DNA of 47,795 bases from Rhodocyclales bacterium (GCA_016183655.1 JACPEH010000015.1:1-47795), one strand, 5' to 3'; shown: positions 15,275-24,006, counted from the stretch's first letter. The notes: a model not told the origin generated them from the sequence alone. Numbers and translations are program-made.

Positions 15275-16491
15275 CAGAACATCCTCAGGCGGACGCCGCT
15301 GGCGCTGCCGGCGTCGGGCGCGGGCAGGTTCTCGCCGACGACGACGCGGTCGCCGGCCTTCAGTTCGCCGCCGGTGACCTCGGTGGCGCGGTTGTCGGTG
15401 ATGCCGATGCCGATGCTGACCGGCTTCAGCTGGCCGTCGGCGAGCACGTAGACGGTGCCGCTGCCGGTGTCGCGGCGCTTGCCGCGCTTGTCGCCGTCGC
15501 CGCGCGGCGCGCCGTTGCCGTTCGCCTCCCGGGCCCCCTCCTTGCCCGCCTCGGTCTTCGCTGCCGGGGTGGCCGGGCGGAAGCGCAGCGCGGCGTTGGG
15601 CACCGTCAGCACGGCCTGCTTCTCCGCGACGGCGATGCTGACGTAGGCGGTCATCCCCGGCAGCAGGATCTGCTCGGGGTTCTCGACCTCGACCACGACG
15701 TTGTAGGTGACGACGTTCTGCGTCGTCGTCGGGTTCAGCCGGATCTGCTTCACCGCGCCCTTGAAGCTGCGGTTGGGGAAGGCGTCGACGTTGAAGCGCA
15801 CCGCCTGGCCGACGCGGATGTTGCCGATGTCGGCCTCGGCGAAGCTGGTGTAGATCTGCATCCGCGTCAGGTCCTGCGCGATCTTGAACAGCACCGGCGT
15901 CTGGAAGCTGGCGGCGACCGTCTGCCCGACATCGATCTGGCGGTCGACGACGACGCCGGAGACCGGCGAGCGGATCACCGAATAGCCGAGGTTGGCGCGG
16001 TCGCGGTCGTTCTGCGCGCGCGCCAGGCGCAGTGCGGCCTCGGCCGCCTTCCTCGCCTGCACCGCCTGGTCGAGTTCCTGCCGCGACACGTATTCGTCGG
16101 CGAACAGCGAGCGGATGCGCGCTTCGCTGGCCCTGGCCAGATCGAGCGAGGCGTTGGCGCTGGCGATGTTGGCCTCGCTCTGCCCGGCCGCCGCGGTGTA
16201 CAGCGCATCGTCGAGTTCGGCCAGCACCTGGCCGGCCTTGACCACGTCGTTGAAATCCACGTGCAGCTTCTTCACCGTGCCGGAGACCTGGGTGCCGACG
16301 TTGACCAGCGTCACCGGGCTCAGCGTGCCGTTGGCGGAGACGTTCTGCACGACGTCGCCGACGGCGATGGCCTGGAACTTGTAGCGCTGTTCCGGCGACT
16401 GGGCGGCATTCTGCCGCCAGGCGAACCAGCCGCCACCGGCGACGAGGAGGGCGATGAGGAAGAGGAGCGGACGCGTCGACAGGAGTTTCAT
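15274..16491 (-). CDS. Periplasmic adaptor (MacA/HlyD family) of the MacAB-TolC-like exporter
   Basis: 405-residue membrane fusion protein linking the permease to the outer-membrane channel. An N-terminal anchor or signal (MKLLSTRPLLFLIALLVAGGG) is followed by a lipoyl half (SANGTLSPVTLVNVGTQVSG). Next comes an alpha-helical hairpin of about 90-160, rich in Ala, Glu and Arg. The second lipoyl half is VIRSPVSGVVVDRQIDVGQTV, and a beta-barrel part follows. A Gly/Lys/Arg/Glu-rich insertion lies near residues 310-345 (NGNGAPRGDGDKRGKR), then GTVYVLADGQLKPV. The ATG overlaps the tolC stop (ATGA). A larger upstream opening of this frame covers the tolC gene and is not used. Confidence 0.92.
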   Translation of the reverse strand: MKLLSTRPLLFLIALLVAGGGWFAWRQNAAQSPEQRYKFQAIAVGDVVQNVSANGTLSPVTLVNVGTQVSGTVKKLHVDFNDVVKAGQVLAELDDALYTAAAGQSEANIASANASLDLARASEARIRSLFADEYVSRQELDQAVQARKAAEAALRLARAQNDRDRANLGYSVIRSPVSGVVVDRQIDVGQTVAASFQTPVLFKIAQDLTRMQIYTSFAEADIGNIRVGQAVRFNVDAFPNRSFKGAVKQIRLNPTTTQNVVTYNVVVEVENPEQILLPGMTAYVSIAVAEKQAVLTVPNAALRFRPATPAAKTEAGKEGAREANGNGAPRGDGDKRGKRRDTGSGTVYVLADGQLKPVSIGIGITDNRATEVTGGELKAGDRVVVGENLPAPDAGSASGVRLRMF

Positions 16492-17894
16492 GGCTTTCCG
16501 ATGGCGGGGCGCGGGTTTTCCCCGGTAAGGACGGGCAGGATGCCGGCGTCGAGGGCGCCGACCGATTGCGCCAGCGCGGCGCGCGATACGTTCCAGTCGT
16601 AGTTCGATTGCACGCGCTGCTGGCGGGCCGAGGCGAGCGCGCTCTGCGCCGAGAGCAGGTCGAGGATGCTGCCGACGCCGGCGCGGTAGCGACCGAGCGC
16701 GACGCGCTCCGACTGTTCGGCGGCGGCGAGCAGGTCGGCCGTGCTGCGCAGCGACTGGGTGGCGGTGATCAGCGACTGGTAGGACTTCCAGACGTCGAGC
16801 GCGACCTGCAGGCGCAGGCGGTCGCGCTGGGCATTCTTCTGTTCGGCCTGGGCTTCGGCGGTGCGCACCCGGTAGGTCTGGCCGAAGCCGGAGAAGAGCG
16901 GGATGTTCACCGTGAGGCCGATGCTCGACGTGTGCGTGTTCAGCCCCGAGTTGTCCTGCCAGGTCGGCGCCGCGGTCAGCGACACGGTCGGCAGGTGCGC
17001 GGCCCGCGTCGCGTCGACGGTGGCGCGCGCCGCCTGCGCCTGCGCCTCGGCGGCGGCGAGGTCGGGCCGGCGGCCGCGGGCTTCCCCGATCAGTGCGTCG
17101 ACGTCGCGCTCGAAGCCGGTCGGCGGCTCGGTCGCGGCCAGCGTCGCCAGCCGCAGCGGGCGGTGGGCGTCGAGCCCCATGGCGTTGGCCAGCGTGCCGC
17201 GCGCGTTCTTCAGCTCGCCATCGACGCGGATGCGCGTCAGCGTCGCCTGCGACAGCGCCGTCTGCGCCTGCAGGCGGTCGGCCGGCGTCGCGCTGCCGGC
17301 GCGGTAGCGGGCCTCGGCGGCGGCGAGGCTCTCGCGCGCCGATTTTTCGGAAAGCTCGGCGGCCTCCAGCGCCGCCTGCTGCGCATGCACCTGGTAGAAG
17401 GCCTGCAGCGCGGCGAGGAAGACCGCCTGCGTCGTGCTGTCCTGCGTGGCGACGGCGGCGGCGAGCAGCTGGCGGGCGCTCTCCAGCGTCGCCTCGCGCG
17501 CGCCGAAGTCGTAGAGCAGCCAGGAGAAGGCAAGGCTGCCGCTGTTGACGGTCGCGTTGGTGGTCGCCTTGTCCTCGATCTGCGTGCGCACGCGGCTGCT
17601 GCCGAGCGTGGCGTTCAGCCCGGGCAGCCAGGCGGCGCGGGCGACACCGACGGCGCCGGCCTGGGCGCGCGCGGCGGCCCAGACTTCGCGGGTCTGCGGG
17701 TTGTTGCACAGCGCCTGGTCGATGACGTCGGCGAGGCCGAGCAGGTCTGCGCTCCGCGGTTGCGCGCAGGGCACCGGGCGCAGGCCGGCCTCGGTATCGA
17801 ACGGGTCGGCGACGCCGGGGCCGTCGCCGGCCTGGCTGGTGCCGGCAAGCCCGCAGGCGAGCAGGAGGAGGGTGGTCAGGGCAGGTCGGAGCAT
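16488..17894 (-). CDS. TolC-family outer membrane efflux channel
   Basis: 468-residue outer-membrane factor that completes the tripartite exporter. A signal peptide (MLRPALTTLLLLACGLAGTSQA) precedes two repeated OEP halves. These are rich in Ala/Gln/Arg helices, with ALCNNPQTREVWAAARAQ and GRYRAGVGSILDLLSAQ as typical family motifs. The open frame extends upstream to 18080, but ATG 17894 gives the signal peptide, and the upstream bases hold a repeat. No clear Shine-Dalgarno sequence is seen. Its stop overlaps the adaptor ATG, making a tolC-adaptor-ATPase-permease operon. It could also serve the LapBC-like secretion system at 43.7-47.3 kb, which lacks its own channel here; that is inference. 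Confidence 0.9.
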   Translation of the reverse strand: MLRPALTTLLLLACGLAGTSQAGDGPGVADPFDTEAGLRPVPCAQPRSADLLGLADVIDQALCNNPQTREVWAAARAQAGAVGVARAAWLPGLNATLGSSRVRTQIEDKATTNATVNSGSLAFSWLLYDFGAREATLESARQLLAAAVATQDSTTQAVFLAALQAFYQVHAQQAALEAAELSEKSARESLAAAEARYRAGSATPADRLQAQTALSQATLTRIRVDGELKNARGTLANAMGLDAHRPLRLATLAATEPPTGFERDVDALIGEARGRRPDLAAAEAQAQAARATVDATRAAHLPTVSLTAAPTWQDNSGLNTHTSSIGLTVNIPLFSGFGQTYRVRTAEAQAEQKNAQRDRLRLQVALDVWKSYQSLITATQSLRSTADLLAAAEQSERVALGRYRAGVGSILDLLSAQSALASARQQRVQSNYDWNVSRAALAQSVGALDAGILPVLTGENPRPAIGKP

Positions 17895-17948
17895 GCGTGG
17901 CGGGAGGCGCTGGATTACGGCGGAGTATAGCGTGGCGCCGCCGCCGGC

Positions 17949-18094
17949 CATGTACCGCAATGTATCGCTCAGGTGCGGCACCCCGAGGGCACTTGAGCCA
18001 TAGGCCCCTTCGCTTCGCGATGCGCATTGCGCATCGTTCAGGCGCACCCCGAGGGCACTTCCTCGCGATGTGCCGGGCACATCGCTCAGGCGCC
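17949..18094. repeat. Three-copy hairpin-containing repeat
   Basis: Three related units lie in a row at about 17949-17994, 18016-18060 and 18064-18094. Each has a short palindrome: CGATGCGC-ATT-GCGCATCG at 18018-18036, GATGTGC/GCACATC in the third, imperfect in the first. The palindrome is followed by TCAGGYGC. In units one and two, CACCCCGAGGGCACTT comes next. The third unit is shortened and overlaps the stop codon of the selU gene (18086-18088). The array fills much of the gap between selU and tolC. Confidence 0.75.
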
Positions 18095-19135
18095 GAGAAT
18101 CTCGCCGGCGATGGCGGCGATGCCTGCCGGCGACAGGTCGGGGGCGGCGATGGTGCGCGGTTCACCGAAACCGCTGTAGTTGCGGTTCTGCGAGTGCGCG
18201 TAGAGCGGGTCGTAGTGGCCGGCGAGCAGTTCCTCGACCAGCTCCGGCCAGCGGCCGGTGCTGGCATATTCCTGCCAGCGGGCGACGGTTTCGCCGCCGC
18301 GCAGGTCCTTCAGCGCCGCCAGCCGCGTGTTGAGCCAGGCCGGGTCGCTCAGGAAGTAGTCGTAGTCGCGCAGCAGGAAGGCGACGCGCTCGGCGCGCGG
18401 CGCCTCGACGCCGATGCAGCAGCCGGCGCGCATCGTCTCGATCATTGCATCCGGCACCTGCAGGCGGCCGATCTTGCGGCTTTCCGCCTCGACGTAGACC
18501 GGGCGGGCGGCGTCCAGCCCGCGCAAGGATTGCAGCAGCTGCGACTCGAACATCTTCTGCGATGGCTGCGGCTGGTCGGGCAGCACGCCGAGCACCGAGC
18601 CCTTGTGGCAGGCGAGCGCCTCCAGATCGACGATCTGTCCCCCGAGGCGGCCGATTGCCTGCAGGATGCGGCTCTTGCCGCTGCCGGTGGCGCCGCAGAT
18701 GACGCGGAAGTCGAAGCGGCGGGGCAGTTCGGCGAGCGCGGCGACGACTTGCTGGCGATAGGCCTTGTAGCCGCCTTCGAGCTGGCTGGCGCTCCAGCCG
18801 ATACTGCGGAAGATGGTGACCATCGCGCCGCTGCGCTGGCCGCCGCGCCAGCAGTAGATGAGCGGCTTCCATTGCTTCGGACGGTCGAGGAAGGATTCCT
18901 CGATATGGCGGGCGATGTTGCGGGCGACCAGCGCGGCGCCGCGCTTCTTCGCCTCGAAGGGCGAGACCTGCTTGTAGAGGGTGCCGATCTCGGCGCGTTC
19001 CTCGTTGTTCAGCACCGGGCAGCTGATCGCGCCGGGAATGTGGTCTTCGGCGTATTCGGCCGGGGAGCGGACGTCGATGATGTCGCTGAAGGAGGTGTTG
19101 CCGAGGTCTTCGACGGATGCGATGCCAAGTTTCAT
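18086..19135 (-). CDS. selU: tRNA 2-selenouridine synthase
   Basis: Also called mnmH or ybbB. Replaces sulfur by selenium in 2-thiouridine at wobble position 34 of certain tRNAs, using selenophosphate and a geranylated intermediate. Its 349 residues carry an N-terminal rhodanese domain (FSDIIDVRSPAEYAEDHIPGA) with the active Cys95 in YCWRGGQRSG. A P-loop GATGSGKS at 148-155 follows, typical of the family. The C-terminal half ends in a helix-rich part with HYDPLYAHSQNRN. It starts 4 bases after tesA, so the two are probably co-transcribed. The stop codon falls inside the third unit of a repeat. The function implies a selenophosphate supply (selD) elsewhere. Confidence 0.95.
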   Translation of the reverse strand: MKLGIASVEDLGNTSFSDIIDVRSPAEYAEDHIPGAISCPVLNNEERAEIGTLYKQVSPFEAKKRGAALVARNIARHIEESFLDRPKQWKPLIYCWRGGQRSGAMVTIFRSIGWSASQLEGGYKAYRQQVVAALAELPRRFDFRVICGATGSGKSRILQAIGRLGGQIVDLEALACHKGSVLGVLPDQPQPSQKMFESQLLQSLRGLDAARPVYVEAESRKIGRLQVPDAMIETMRAGCCIGVEAPRAERVAFLLRDYDYFLSDPAWLNTRLAALKDLRGGETVARWQEYASTGRWPELVEELLAGHYDPLYAHSQNRNYSGFGEPRTIAAPDLSPAGIAAIAGEILGA

Positions 19136-19139
19136 CCCG

Positions 19140-19766
19140 CTATTTTAGCAGCGCCGGCTGCAACAGCGGCTCCAGGCCAATCCAGACGTTGTCGAGCAGG
19201 CGCGGCTGCGCCGCCGCCGTCGGGTGCAGCGCGTCCGGCAGGAAGAGCGCGGGCTGGTCGGCAACGCCGTCGAGCAGGAAATCGACCAGCGGCGCCTTTT
19301 CCTTGCGGGCCAACTCGCGGTAGCTCTGCGCGAATTCGGTTGCATAAGGGCCATAGTTCGGCGGCAGGCGCATGCCGACCAGCAGCACGCGGGCCTTCGC
19401 CTTGCGCGTGGCGGCGATGATGCCGGCCAAGTTGTCGCGCATGCCGGCGAGCGGCAGGCCGCGCAGGCCGTCGTTGGCGCCGAGCGCGACCACCACCACC
19501 GCCGGCTTGTGGCGGGCGAGCGCCTCGCCGATGCGGCTGCGGCCGCCGCTGGTGGTTTCGCCGGAGATGCTGGCATTGACGACGCTATAATCGAGACGCT
19601 TCTCGGCCAGGCGCTGCTGCAGCAAGGCCGGCCAGGCGGCGTCCTGGCGGATGCCGTAGCCGGCCGAGAGTGAGTCGCCGAGGACCAGGATGGTGCCGGC
19701 CGCATGGGCCGCCGGAACGAGCAGGACGACGGCGCAGAGAACCAGCAGACGAAGCGTGGAAGACAT
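19140..19766 (-). CDS. tesA: Periplasmic arylesterase/lysophospholipase TesA-like (SGNH/GDSL hydrolase)
   Basis: 208-residue SGNH hydrolase with a signal peptide (MSSTLRLLVLCAVVLLVPAAHA). Block I is GDSLSAGYG with the nucleophile Ser32; Gly69 lies in SGETTSGG, Asn98 in GAND, and the Asp178/His181 pair in PDALHPT. Members act as thioesterase, esterase and lysophospholipase in the periplasm. The ATG at 19764-19766 shares two bases with the ATG of the divergent ABC ATPase gene, and no Shine-Dalgarno sequence is visible. tesA next to a YbbA-type ATPase is a conserved pairing. selU follows 4 bases downstream. Confidence 0.93.
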   Translation of the reverse strand: MSSTLRLLVLCAVVLLVPAAHAAGTILVLGDSLSAGYGIRQDAAWPALLQQRLAEKRLDYSVVNASISGETTSGGRSRIGEALARHKPAVVVVALGANDGLRGLPLAGMRDNLAGIIAATRKAKARVLLVGMRLPPNYGPYATEFAQSYRELARKEKAPLVDFLLDGVADQPALFLPDALHPTAAAQPRLLDNVWIGLEPLLQPALLK

Positions 19767-20493
19767 GGACGAAGCGGCTGTAATGGAAACGACGATGGAA
19801 ACGACGACGGAAACGGCGGTGATTCGGGTCGAAGGGCTCGGCAAGCAGGTCGAACGTCTGGATGACGGCGGCGAGCCGCTCGTCATTCTGCACGAGATTT
19901 CCTTCGCCGTGGCCCCCGGCGAAACGGTGGCCATCGTCGGCGCCTCCGGCTCCGGCAAATCGACCCTGCTCGGCCTGCTCGCCGGGCTCGACCAGCCGAC
20001 CTGCGGCAGCGTCCGCCTCGACGGCCGTGAGATCACCGCGCTCGACGAGGATGCCCGGGCCGTGCTGCGCGGGCAGATGCTCGGCTTCGTCTTCCAGTCC
20101 TTCCAGCTGCTGCCGTCGCTGACGGCGCTGGAAAACGTCATGCTGCCGCTCGAACTGGCCGGCCAGCGCTCTGCCGGCGGCGAGGCGCGCGCCTGGCTGG
20201 AGCGGGTCGGCCTGGCGCATCGCCTCAACCACTACCCGAAGCACCTCTCCGGCGGCGAGCAGCAGCGCGTCGCGCTCGCCCGCGCCTTCGCGCCGGGGCC
20301 GAAGCTGATCCTCGCCGACGAGCCGACCGGCAACCTCGACGCCGCCACCGGCCACCAGATCATCGACCTGATGTTCGCGATCAACGCCGAGCGCGGCACG
20401 ACGCTGATCCTCGTCACCCACGACGAGGAGATCGCTGCCCGCTGCGGCCGCCGCTTGCGCATGCATGCGGGACGGATGGAGAATCTCGACTAG
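19765..20493 (+). CDS. ybbA: YbbA-like ABC transporter ATP-binding protein
   Basis: 242-residue ATPase of the LolD/YbbA class. Walker A GASGSGKS is at 59-66, the Q-loop at FVFQSFQLLPS, the signature at LSGGEQQRVALARA, Walker B at [13 protein letters not shown], and the H-loop at LVTHDEE. In E. coli YbbA pairs with the YbbP permease and sits divergent from tesA. Here the divergent tesA is kept, but no YbbP-like permease follows. The start is uncertain: ATG 19765 overlaps the tesA ATG, and in-frame ATGs at 19783 and 19795 also precede the conserved region. The first 17 residues (METTMETTTET) are low complexity. A GT87-like gene follows after 20 bases. Confidence 0.88.
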   Translation: MDEAAVMETTMETTTETAVIRVEGLGKQVERLDDGGEPLVILHEISFAVAPGETVAIVGASGSGKSTLLGLLAGLDQPTCGSVRLDGREITALDEDARAVLRGQMLGFVFQSFQLLPSLTALENVMLPLELAGQRSAGGEARAWLERVGLAHRLNHYPKHLSGGEQQRVALARAFAPGPKLILADEPTGNLDAATGHQIIDLMFAINAERGTTLILVTHDEEIAARCGRRLRMHAGRMENLD

Positions 20494-20513
20494 CCAACCG
20501 AAGAGGGCCGGCT

Positions 20514-21683
20514 ATGCACGACGACGGACACTGGCTCAACGCCGATCGCCTGCGCGGCTATCCGCGCATGTTCCTGGTGCTCTACGTGTTGTTCTGCCTC
20601 GGCTGGGGATTGGCGGCGACGGAGATGATGGATCCCTTCGGCAAGCCGATCGGCTACGACTTCATGGCTTTCTGGTCGGCGTCCCGTGTCGCTCTCGACG
20701 GCGCGCCGCTCGACGCCTATGACCCGACGCGCCTCTTCCTGGCGCAGCAAGGAGCACTGCCGGCGTTGACCATGCCCTTTCTGTGGCATTACCCGCCGAC
20801 CTTCTATCTGGCAGTATTGCCGCTGGCGTTGCTCCCGTATTTCTGGTCCTACGTCGTCTTTACCGCGCTGACGCTCGGCGTCTATTGGGGCGTCGTGCGC
20901 CGGATCGTCCCGCAGGCCGGCGCTGGCATGCTCTTTCTCGCTTTCCCCGGGGTGTTCGTTAACGCCTTCCACGGCCAGAACGCCTTCCTGACCGGCGCCT
21001 TGCTCGGCGCGACGCTGCTCCTGCTCGAACGCCGCCCGTTGCTGGCCGGCGTCTGCGCCGGCCTGCTCGCGATCAAGCCGCACCTCGCCGTGCTCCTGCC
21101 GATTGCCTTCATCTGCATGGGCGCCTGGCGCGCGCTGTTCGCCGCGGCGCTGACGGCGCTGGTTTTCCTCGGCGTCAGCGTCGCCGTCATGGGTGACGGA
21201 ACGCTGCATGCCTTCATCAGCAACCTGCGGCTGGTACGTTTGATCATGGAGTCAGGCTGGCTGCCGTGGATAAAGATGCCGACCTTCTTCGCTTTCGCGA
21301 AGTTACTCGGTGCGCCGACGGCCTTTGCCTACGCGCTGCAGGCGATCGGGGCGCTGGCGGTGATTGCCTGCGTGGCCTGGATCTGGCGGCAAGCGGTCGA
21401 TTACCGCTTGAAGGCTGCGGGGCTGGTGAGCGGAACCTTGCTGGTCAGCCCCTATCTATTCGACTATGACCTTGCCTTGCTCGCCTTGCCGCTCGCCTGG
21501 TATGGCATGTATGGCTTGCGCAGCGGCTGGCGTCGAGGGGAGTGCGAGATAGTGGCGCTCTGCTGGACGTTGCCGGGGCTTGTCGCCCCCCTGGCCAAGA
21601 CCGACATACAGATGGCCCCGTTCGTGTTGTTTCTGATGCTGGCGATGATTGTGTGGCGGGTGCAAACCGATAAGCGGACTTAG
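20514..21683 (+). CDS. GT87-like (DUF2029) integral membrane glycosyltransferase
   Basis: 389-residue polytopic membrane protein with roughly nine to ten hydrophobic helices. The region GYDFMAFWSASRVALDGAPLDAYDP holds an acidic residue after the first helix, as in GT-C polyprenyl-phosphate sugar transferases. Later features are WHYPPTFYLAVLPLALLPYF and AGVCAGLLAIKPHLAVLLP, hallmarks of the DUF2029/GT87 family. Related mannosyltransferases use polyprenyl-phosphate sugars on the periplasmic face; donor and acceptor here are unknown. It lies 20 bases after the YbbA-like gene and 19 bases before a membrane sulfatase gene, and together they suggest envelope glycan or lipid modification. Start ATG 20514 has GAGGG nearby. 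Confidence 0.82.
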   Translation: MHDDGHWLNADRLRGYPRMFLVLYVLFCLGWGLAATEMMDPFGKPIGYDFMAFWSASRVALDGAPLDAYDPTRLFLAQQGALPALTMPFLWHYPPTFYLAVLPLALLPYFWSYVVFTALTLGVYWGVVRRIVPQAGAGMLFLAFPGVFVNAFHGQNAFLTGALLGATLLLLERRPLLAGVCAGLLAIKPHLAVLLPIAFICMGAWRALFAAALTALVFLGVSVAVMGDGTLHAFISNLRLVRLIMESGWLPWIKMPTFFAFAKLLGAPTAFAYALQAIGALAVIACVAWIWRQAVDYRLKAAGLVSGTLLVSPYLFDYDLALLALPLAWYGMYGLRSGWRRGECEIVALCWTLPGLVAPLAKTDIQMAPFVLFLMLAMIVWRVQTDKRT

Positions 21684-21702
21684 CATCTCGCCGGAGATAT
21701 CC

Positions 21703-23679
21703 ATGCGTATGCTTTCGCAGGCCGGAAACTGGTTCTCCAAGCTCGACGCAGCGTTGCTGCTGCTGGTCGTTCTTCCGGTGTTGGCATGGCTGTCGTGGTT
21801 GAAATGGACTGCGGTTATGACGAGCTCGCCAGTCTCCGGTTTGGCCGCCGTTGATTTTTTGCGCCTCGATCTCGCCTATCACGGTGCGATTTTTCTGTGG
21901 TGTTCAGTGATGCTGTGCCGAGCAGGTGCGCAGTATCTGATTCGCCCTATCACCTTGCTGTGTTTTGTCTTTCTGGCGGCGGAGAGTTTTCAGGCAAGCA
22001 CCGCAATAGCCATTACCGGGGCGCTCATGCCATTGGGTACCGCTGCCTACTTGGCCTATTCCGCCGGCTGGAGTCCGCTTCCGATCAATCTTTCGGAGGC
22101 GATTACAGCGTTGCTGATGCCGGCGCTGCTGGTGGGGCTAATCTTTTCCAAGCTGTACCTAGTGCGAATCGAGCGGGGCAGGAACCGGATGCTGCCACGT
22201 ATTCTGCTGTGGGGATTGGCCGGTGCGTTAGTTGTCGCGTTTCCTGGTCCGTTTCATCCGGATCTTGAATTGAATACGGCCAGACCGTCGTATCTCTACC
22301 AGATGTCGCAGTACTTGAAGAGCGATCAGTGGGTTGATGCCGCAATCGCAAGCGAGGAGATGCCGCCTGTGCGCAGGGCTGCGCTCGTGGATCGAAAGGG
22401 AGAGGGAAATCCGAACCTGGTATTCATCGTTCTGGAATCCGTCGGCAGCAGGGCTACGAACCTCGGCAATACGCAGCGCCGGCTGGTGACGCCGCATCTG
22501 CAGGCACTGGCCGCCGATAGCCTTGTCCTTGAACGCGCGTACACGGCTATACCCCACACCTCGAAGGCGCTGGTGGCCATGCTGTGTGGCACCGAGCCCT
22601 TTTACCGCTACCCCATTTTTGAGTCGCATCTTGGCATCCCTGCCCGCTGCTTGGCTTCTCTACTCGATGAGCATGGATACGAGACGGCTTTTTTTCAATC
22701 GCCAACGAAGAATTTCGAAAATAGGAGCGGGTTGGTCGCCCAAATGGGATTCCGGTCCTTTCGCGGCGGCGAGGATTTCACGGTCTCCGGATTCGAACCG
22801 GCGAATTATTTCGGCCATGAAGACGCAGTGATGCTTGAGCCGAGCAGGCAATGGCTCGCACGACAGAATGGACCGTTTTTTGCCGTTTACCTGACCGGAA
22901 CTACGCACCATCCCTATTGGGCGCCCAGTCGCCTCGGGTTCCAAGAATTTGCCGACGGCCAGGACTACGAGGAGAAGAACCGCTATCTAAACGCGGTTCG
23001 TTACCTAGATTGGTTTGTCGACCAACTGCTTCAGCAATACAAGGCAGCGGGAGCATATGACAACACGGTTTTCGTCATCGTCGGCGATCACGGCGAGAGT
23101 TTCATCGAGAACGGCAGAAGGCAGCACAACGCCTCGCTATACGAGGAAACGCTTGCCGTCCCCCTCCTCATCCATTCGCCGCGCTGGGTTGAACCGGCAA
23201 AGGACTCGCGCATCGTGTCGTTGACCGACATCGTGCCATCTGTCGTAGATATCATGGGATTCGATCTGGTTGGCGAGACAGCAGGCCGTTCCTTCATCGG
23301 TGGTGCATTACCCCGAAATCGGGCAATAGCCGTCTGCTGGTACGACGATTGGTGCATAGCCAGTATCGACGCTCGTTATAAGTACATCTATAACTTCGGC
23401 GAGAAAAAGGAAGAGCTATACGATTTGAGTGCTGACCCACAGGAAACCACCAATCTGGCGGAGCAAGAGCGGGATATGGCCGCGGTGCGGCGCCAGGAAC
23501 TGCTGCAGCACTATGTGGAAAACCTGCGGCGTTATGACCGCTTCTACCGGAGACTTCGGGCTGACTATTGGTCGGCGCGAGGTGATTCCGTCAGCACTCC
23601 TACCGCGCTGCTCGCGCTCCCGCTCGATGATCATCGCAGGACGATTCGCGGGTTTGACAAGCCGACGTTTTCGAAATAG
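21703..23679 (+). CDS. LTA synthase/phosphoethanolamine-transferase-like membrane sulfatase-fold protein
   Basis: 658-residue protein with about five membrane helices in the first 190 residues, then a periplasmic alkaline-phosphatase-fold domain. Metal-binding motifs are recognisable: NLVFIVLESVGSRATN at the start of the fold, AIPHTSKALVAMLCG with a candidate Thr nucleophile, TGTTHHPYW, and VGDHGESFIENGRRQHNASLYEE. Relatives transfer phosphoglycerol or phosphoethanolamine to sugars or lipids. Which group is moved here cannot be read. The ATG at 21703 has CGGAG seven bases upstream, and the longer reading is rejected. The gene is visibly poorer in G+C than its neighbours, suggesting later acquisition. 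It follows the GT87-like gene closely. Confidence 0.85.
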   Translation: MRMLSQAGNWFSKLDAALLLLVVLPVLAWLSWLKWTAVMTSSPVSGLAAVDFLRLDLAYHGAIFLWCSVMLCRAGAQYLIRPITLLCFVFLAAESFQASTAIAITGALMPLGTAAYLAYSAGWSPLPINLSEAITALLMPALLVGLIFSKLYLVRIERGRNRMLPRILLWGLAGALVVAFPGPFHPDLELNTARPSYLYQMSQYLKSDQWVDAAIASEEMPPVRRAALVDRKGEGNPNLVFIVLESVGSRATNLGNTQRRLVTPHLQALAADSLVLERAYTAIPHTSKALVAMLCGTEPFYRYPIFESHLGIPARCLASLLDEHGYETAFFQSPTKNFENRSGLVAQMGFRSFRGGEDFTVSGFEPANYFGHEDAVMLEPSRQWLARQNGPFFAVYLTGTTHHPYWAPSRLGFQEFADGQDYEEKNRYLNAVRYLDWFVDQLLQQYKAAGAYDNTVFVIVGDHGESFIENGRRQHNASLYEETLAVPLLIHSPRWVEPAKDSRIVSLTDIVPSVVDIMGFDLVGETAGRSFIGGALPRNRAIAVCWYDDWCIASIDARYKYIYNFGEKKEELYDLSADPQETTNLAEQERDMAAVRRQELLQHYVENLRRYDRFYRRLRADYWSARGDSVSTPTALLALPLDDHRRTIRGFDKPTFSK

Positions 23680-23766
23680 TTGCGCATGCAAAATACGTTA
23701 ACATCGACATGCGCAGCTCCCACCTGCACTGTGTTTCGGTTACCAACCAACTCGTGAGAGTCGTTC

Positions 23767-24006
23767 ATGCCCCTCGTCCCTTGCCGCGCCTGCGGCCACA
23801 ACGTAGACACCTCCGCGCTGGCCTGCCCGAGTTGCGGCGCCACCGATCCGGGAAAGAAAATCAGCCGGCAGCAGCGCGAGACGCGCGCCTTCGTGCTTCA
23901 GCTGGTCGTCGCGCTGCTCTTGTTCGGCGGGGGGAGCTGGTACGTCTGGCACGAGTTCATGCCGGTGATCAAGGCGGCGATCGTCAAGCAGAACCAGGGC
24001 GGCTGA
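23767..24006 (+). CDS. Small zinc-ribbon membrane protein
   Basis: 79-residue protein with four cysteines in two CxxC pairs (Cys6, Cys9, Cys20, Cys23), giving a zinc ribbon: PCRACGHNVDTSALACPSCG. A basic stretch (KKISRQQRETR) is followed by one membrane helix (about 43-60, VLQLVVALLLFGGGSWYVW). The topology suggests a cytoplasmic ribbon anchored in the inner membrane. Similar small proteins are common, with no known function. GAGAG lies just before the ATG. The upstream gap contains TGCGCATG (23681-23688) and its exact inverse CATGCGCA (23708-23715). The TGA stop abuts the hpnE stop on the other strand. Confidence 0.8.
   Translation: MPLVPCRACGHNVDTSALACPSCGATDPGKKISRQQRETRAFVLQLVVALLLFGGGSWYVWHEFMPVIKAAIVKQNQGG

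Noticed and set aside
23654..23682. TTGACA followed by TAGTTG as a promoter for the zinc-ribbon gene
   Set aside because: The -35 is perfect, but the -10 matches poorly and the site lies within the end of the sulfatase gene.
23681..23715. TGCGCATG/CATGCGCA inverted arms as a terminator
   Set aside because: The loop of 19 bases is long and there is no T run; it might be an operator, but nothing supports that.
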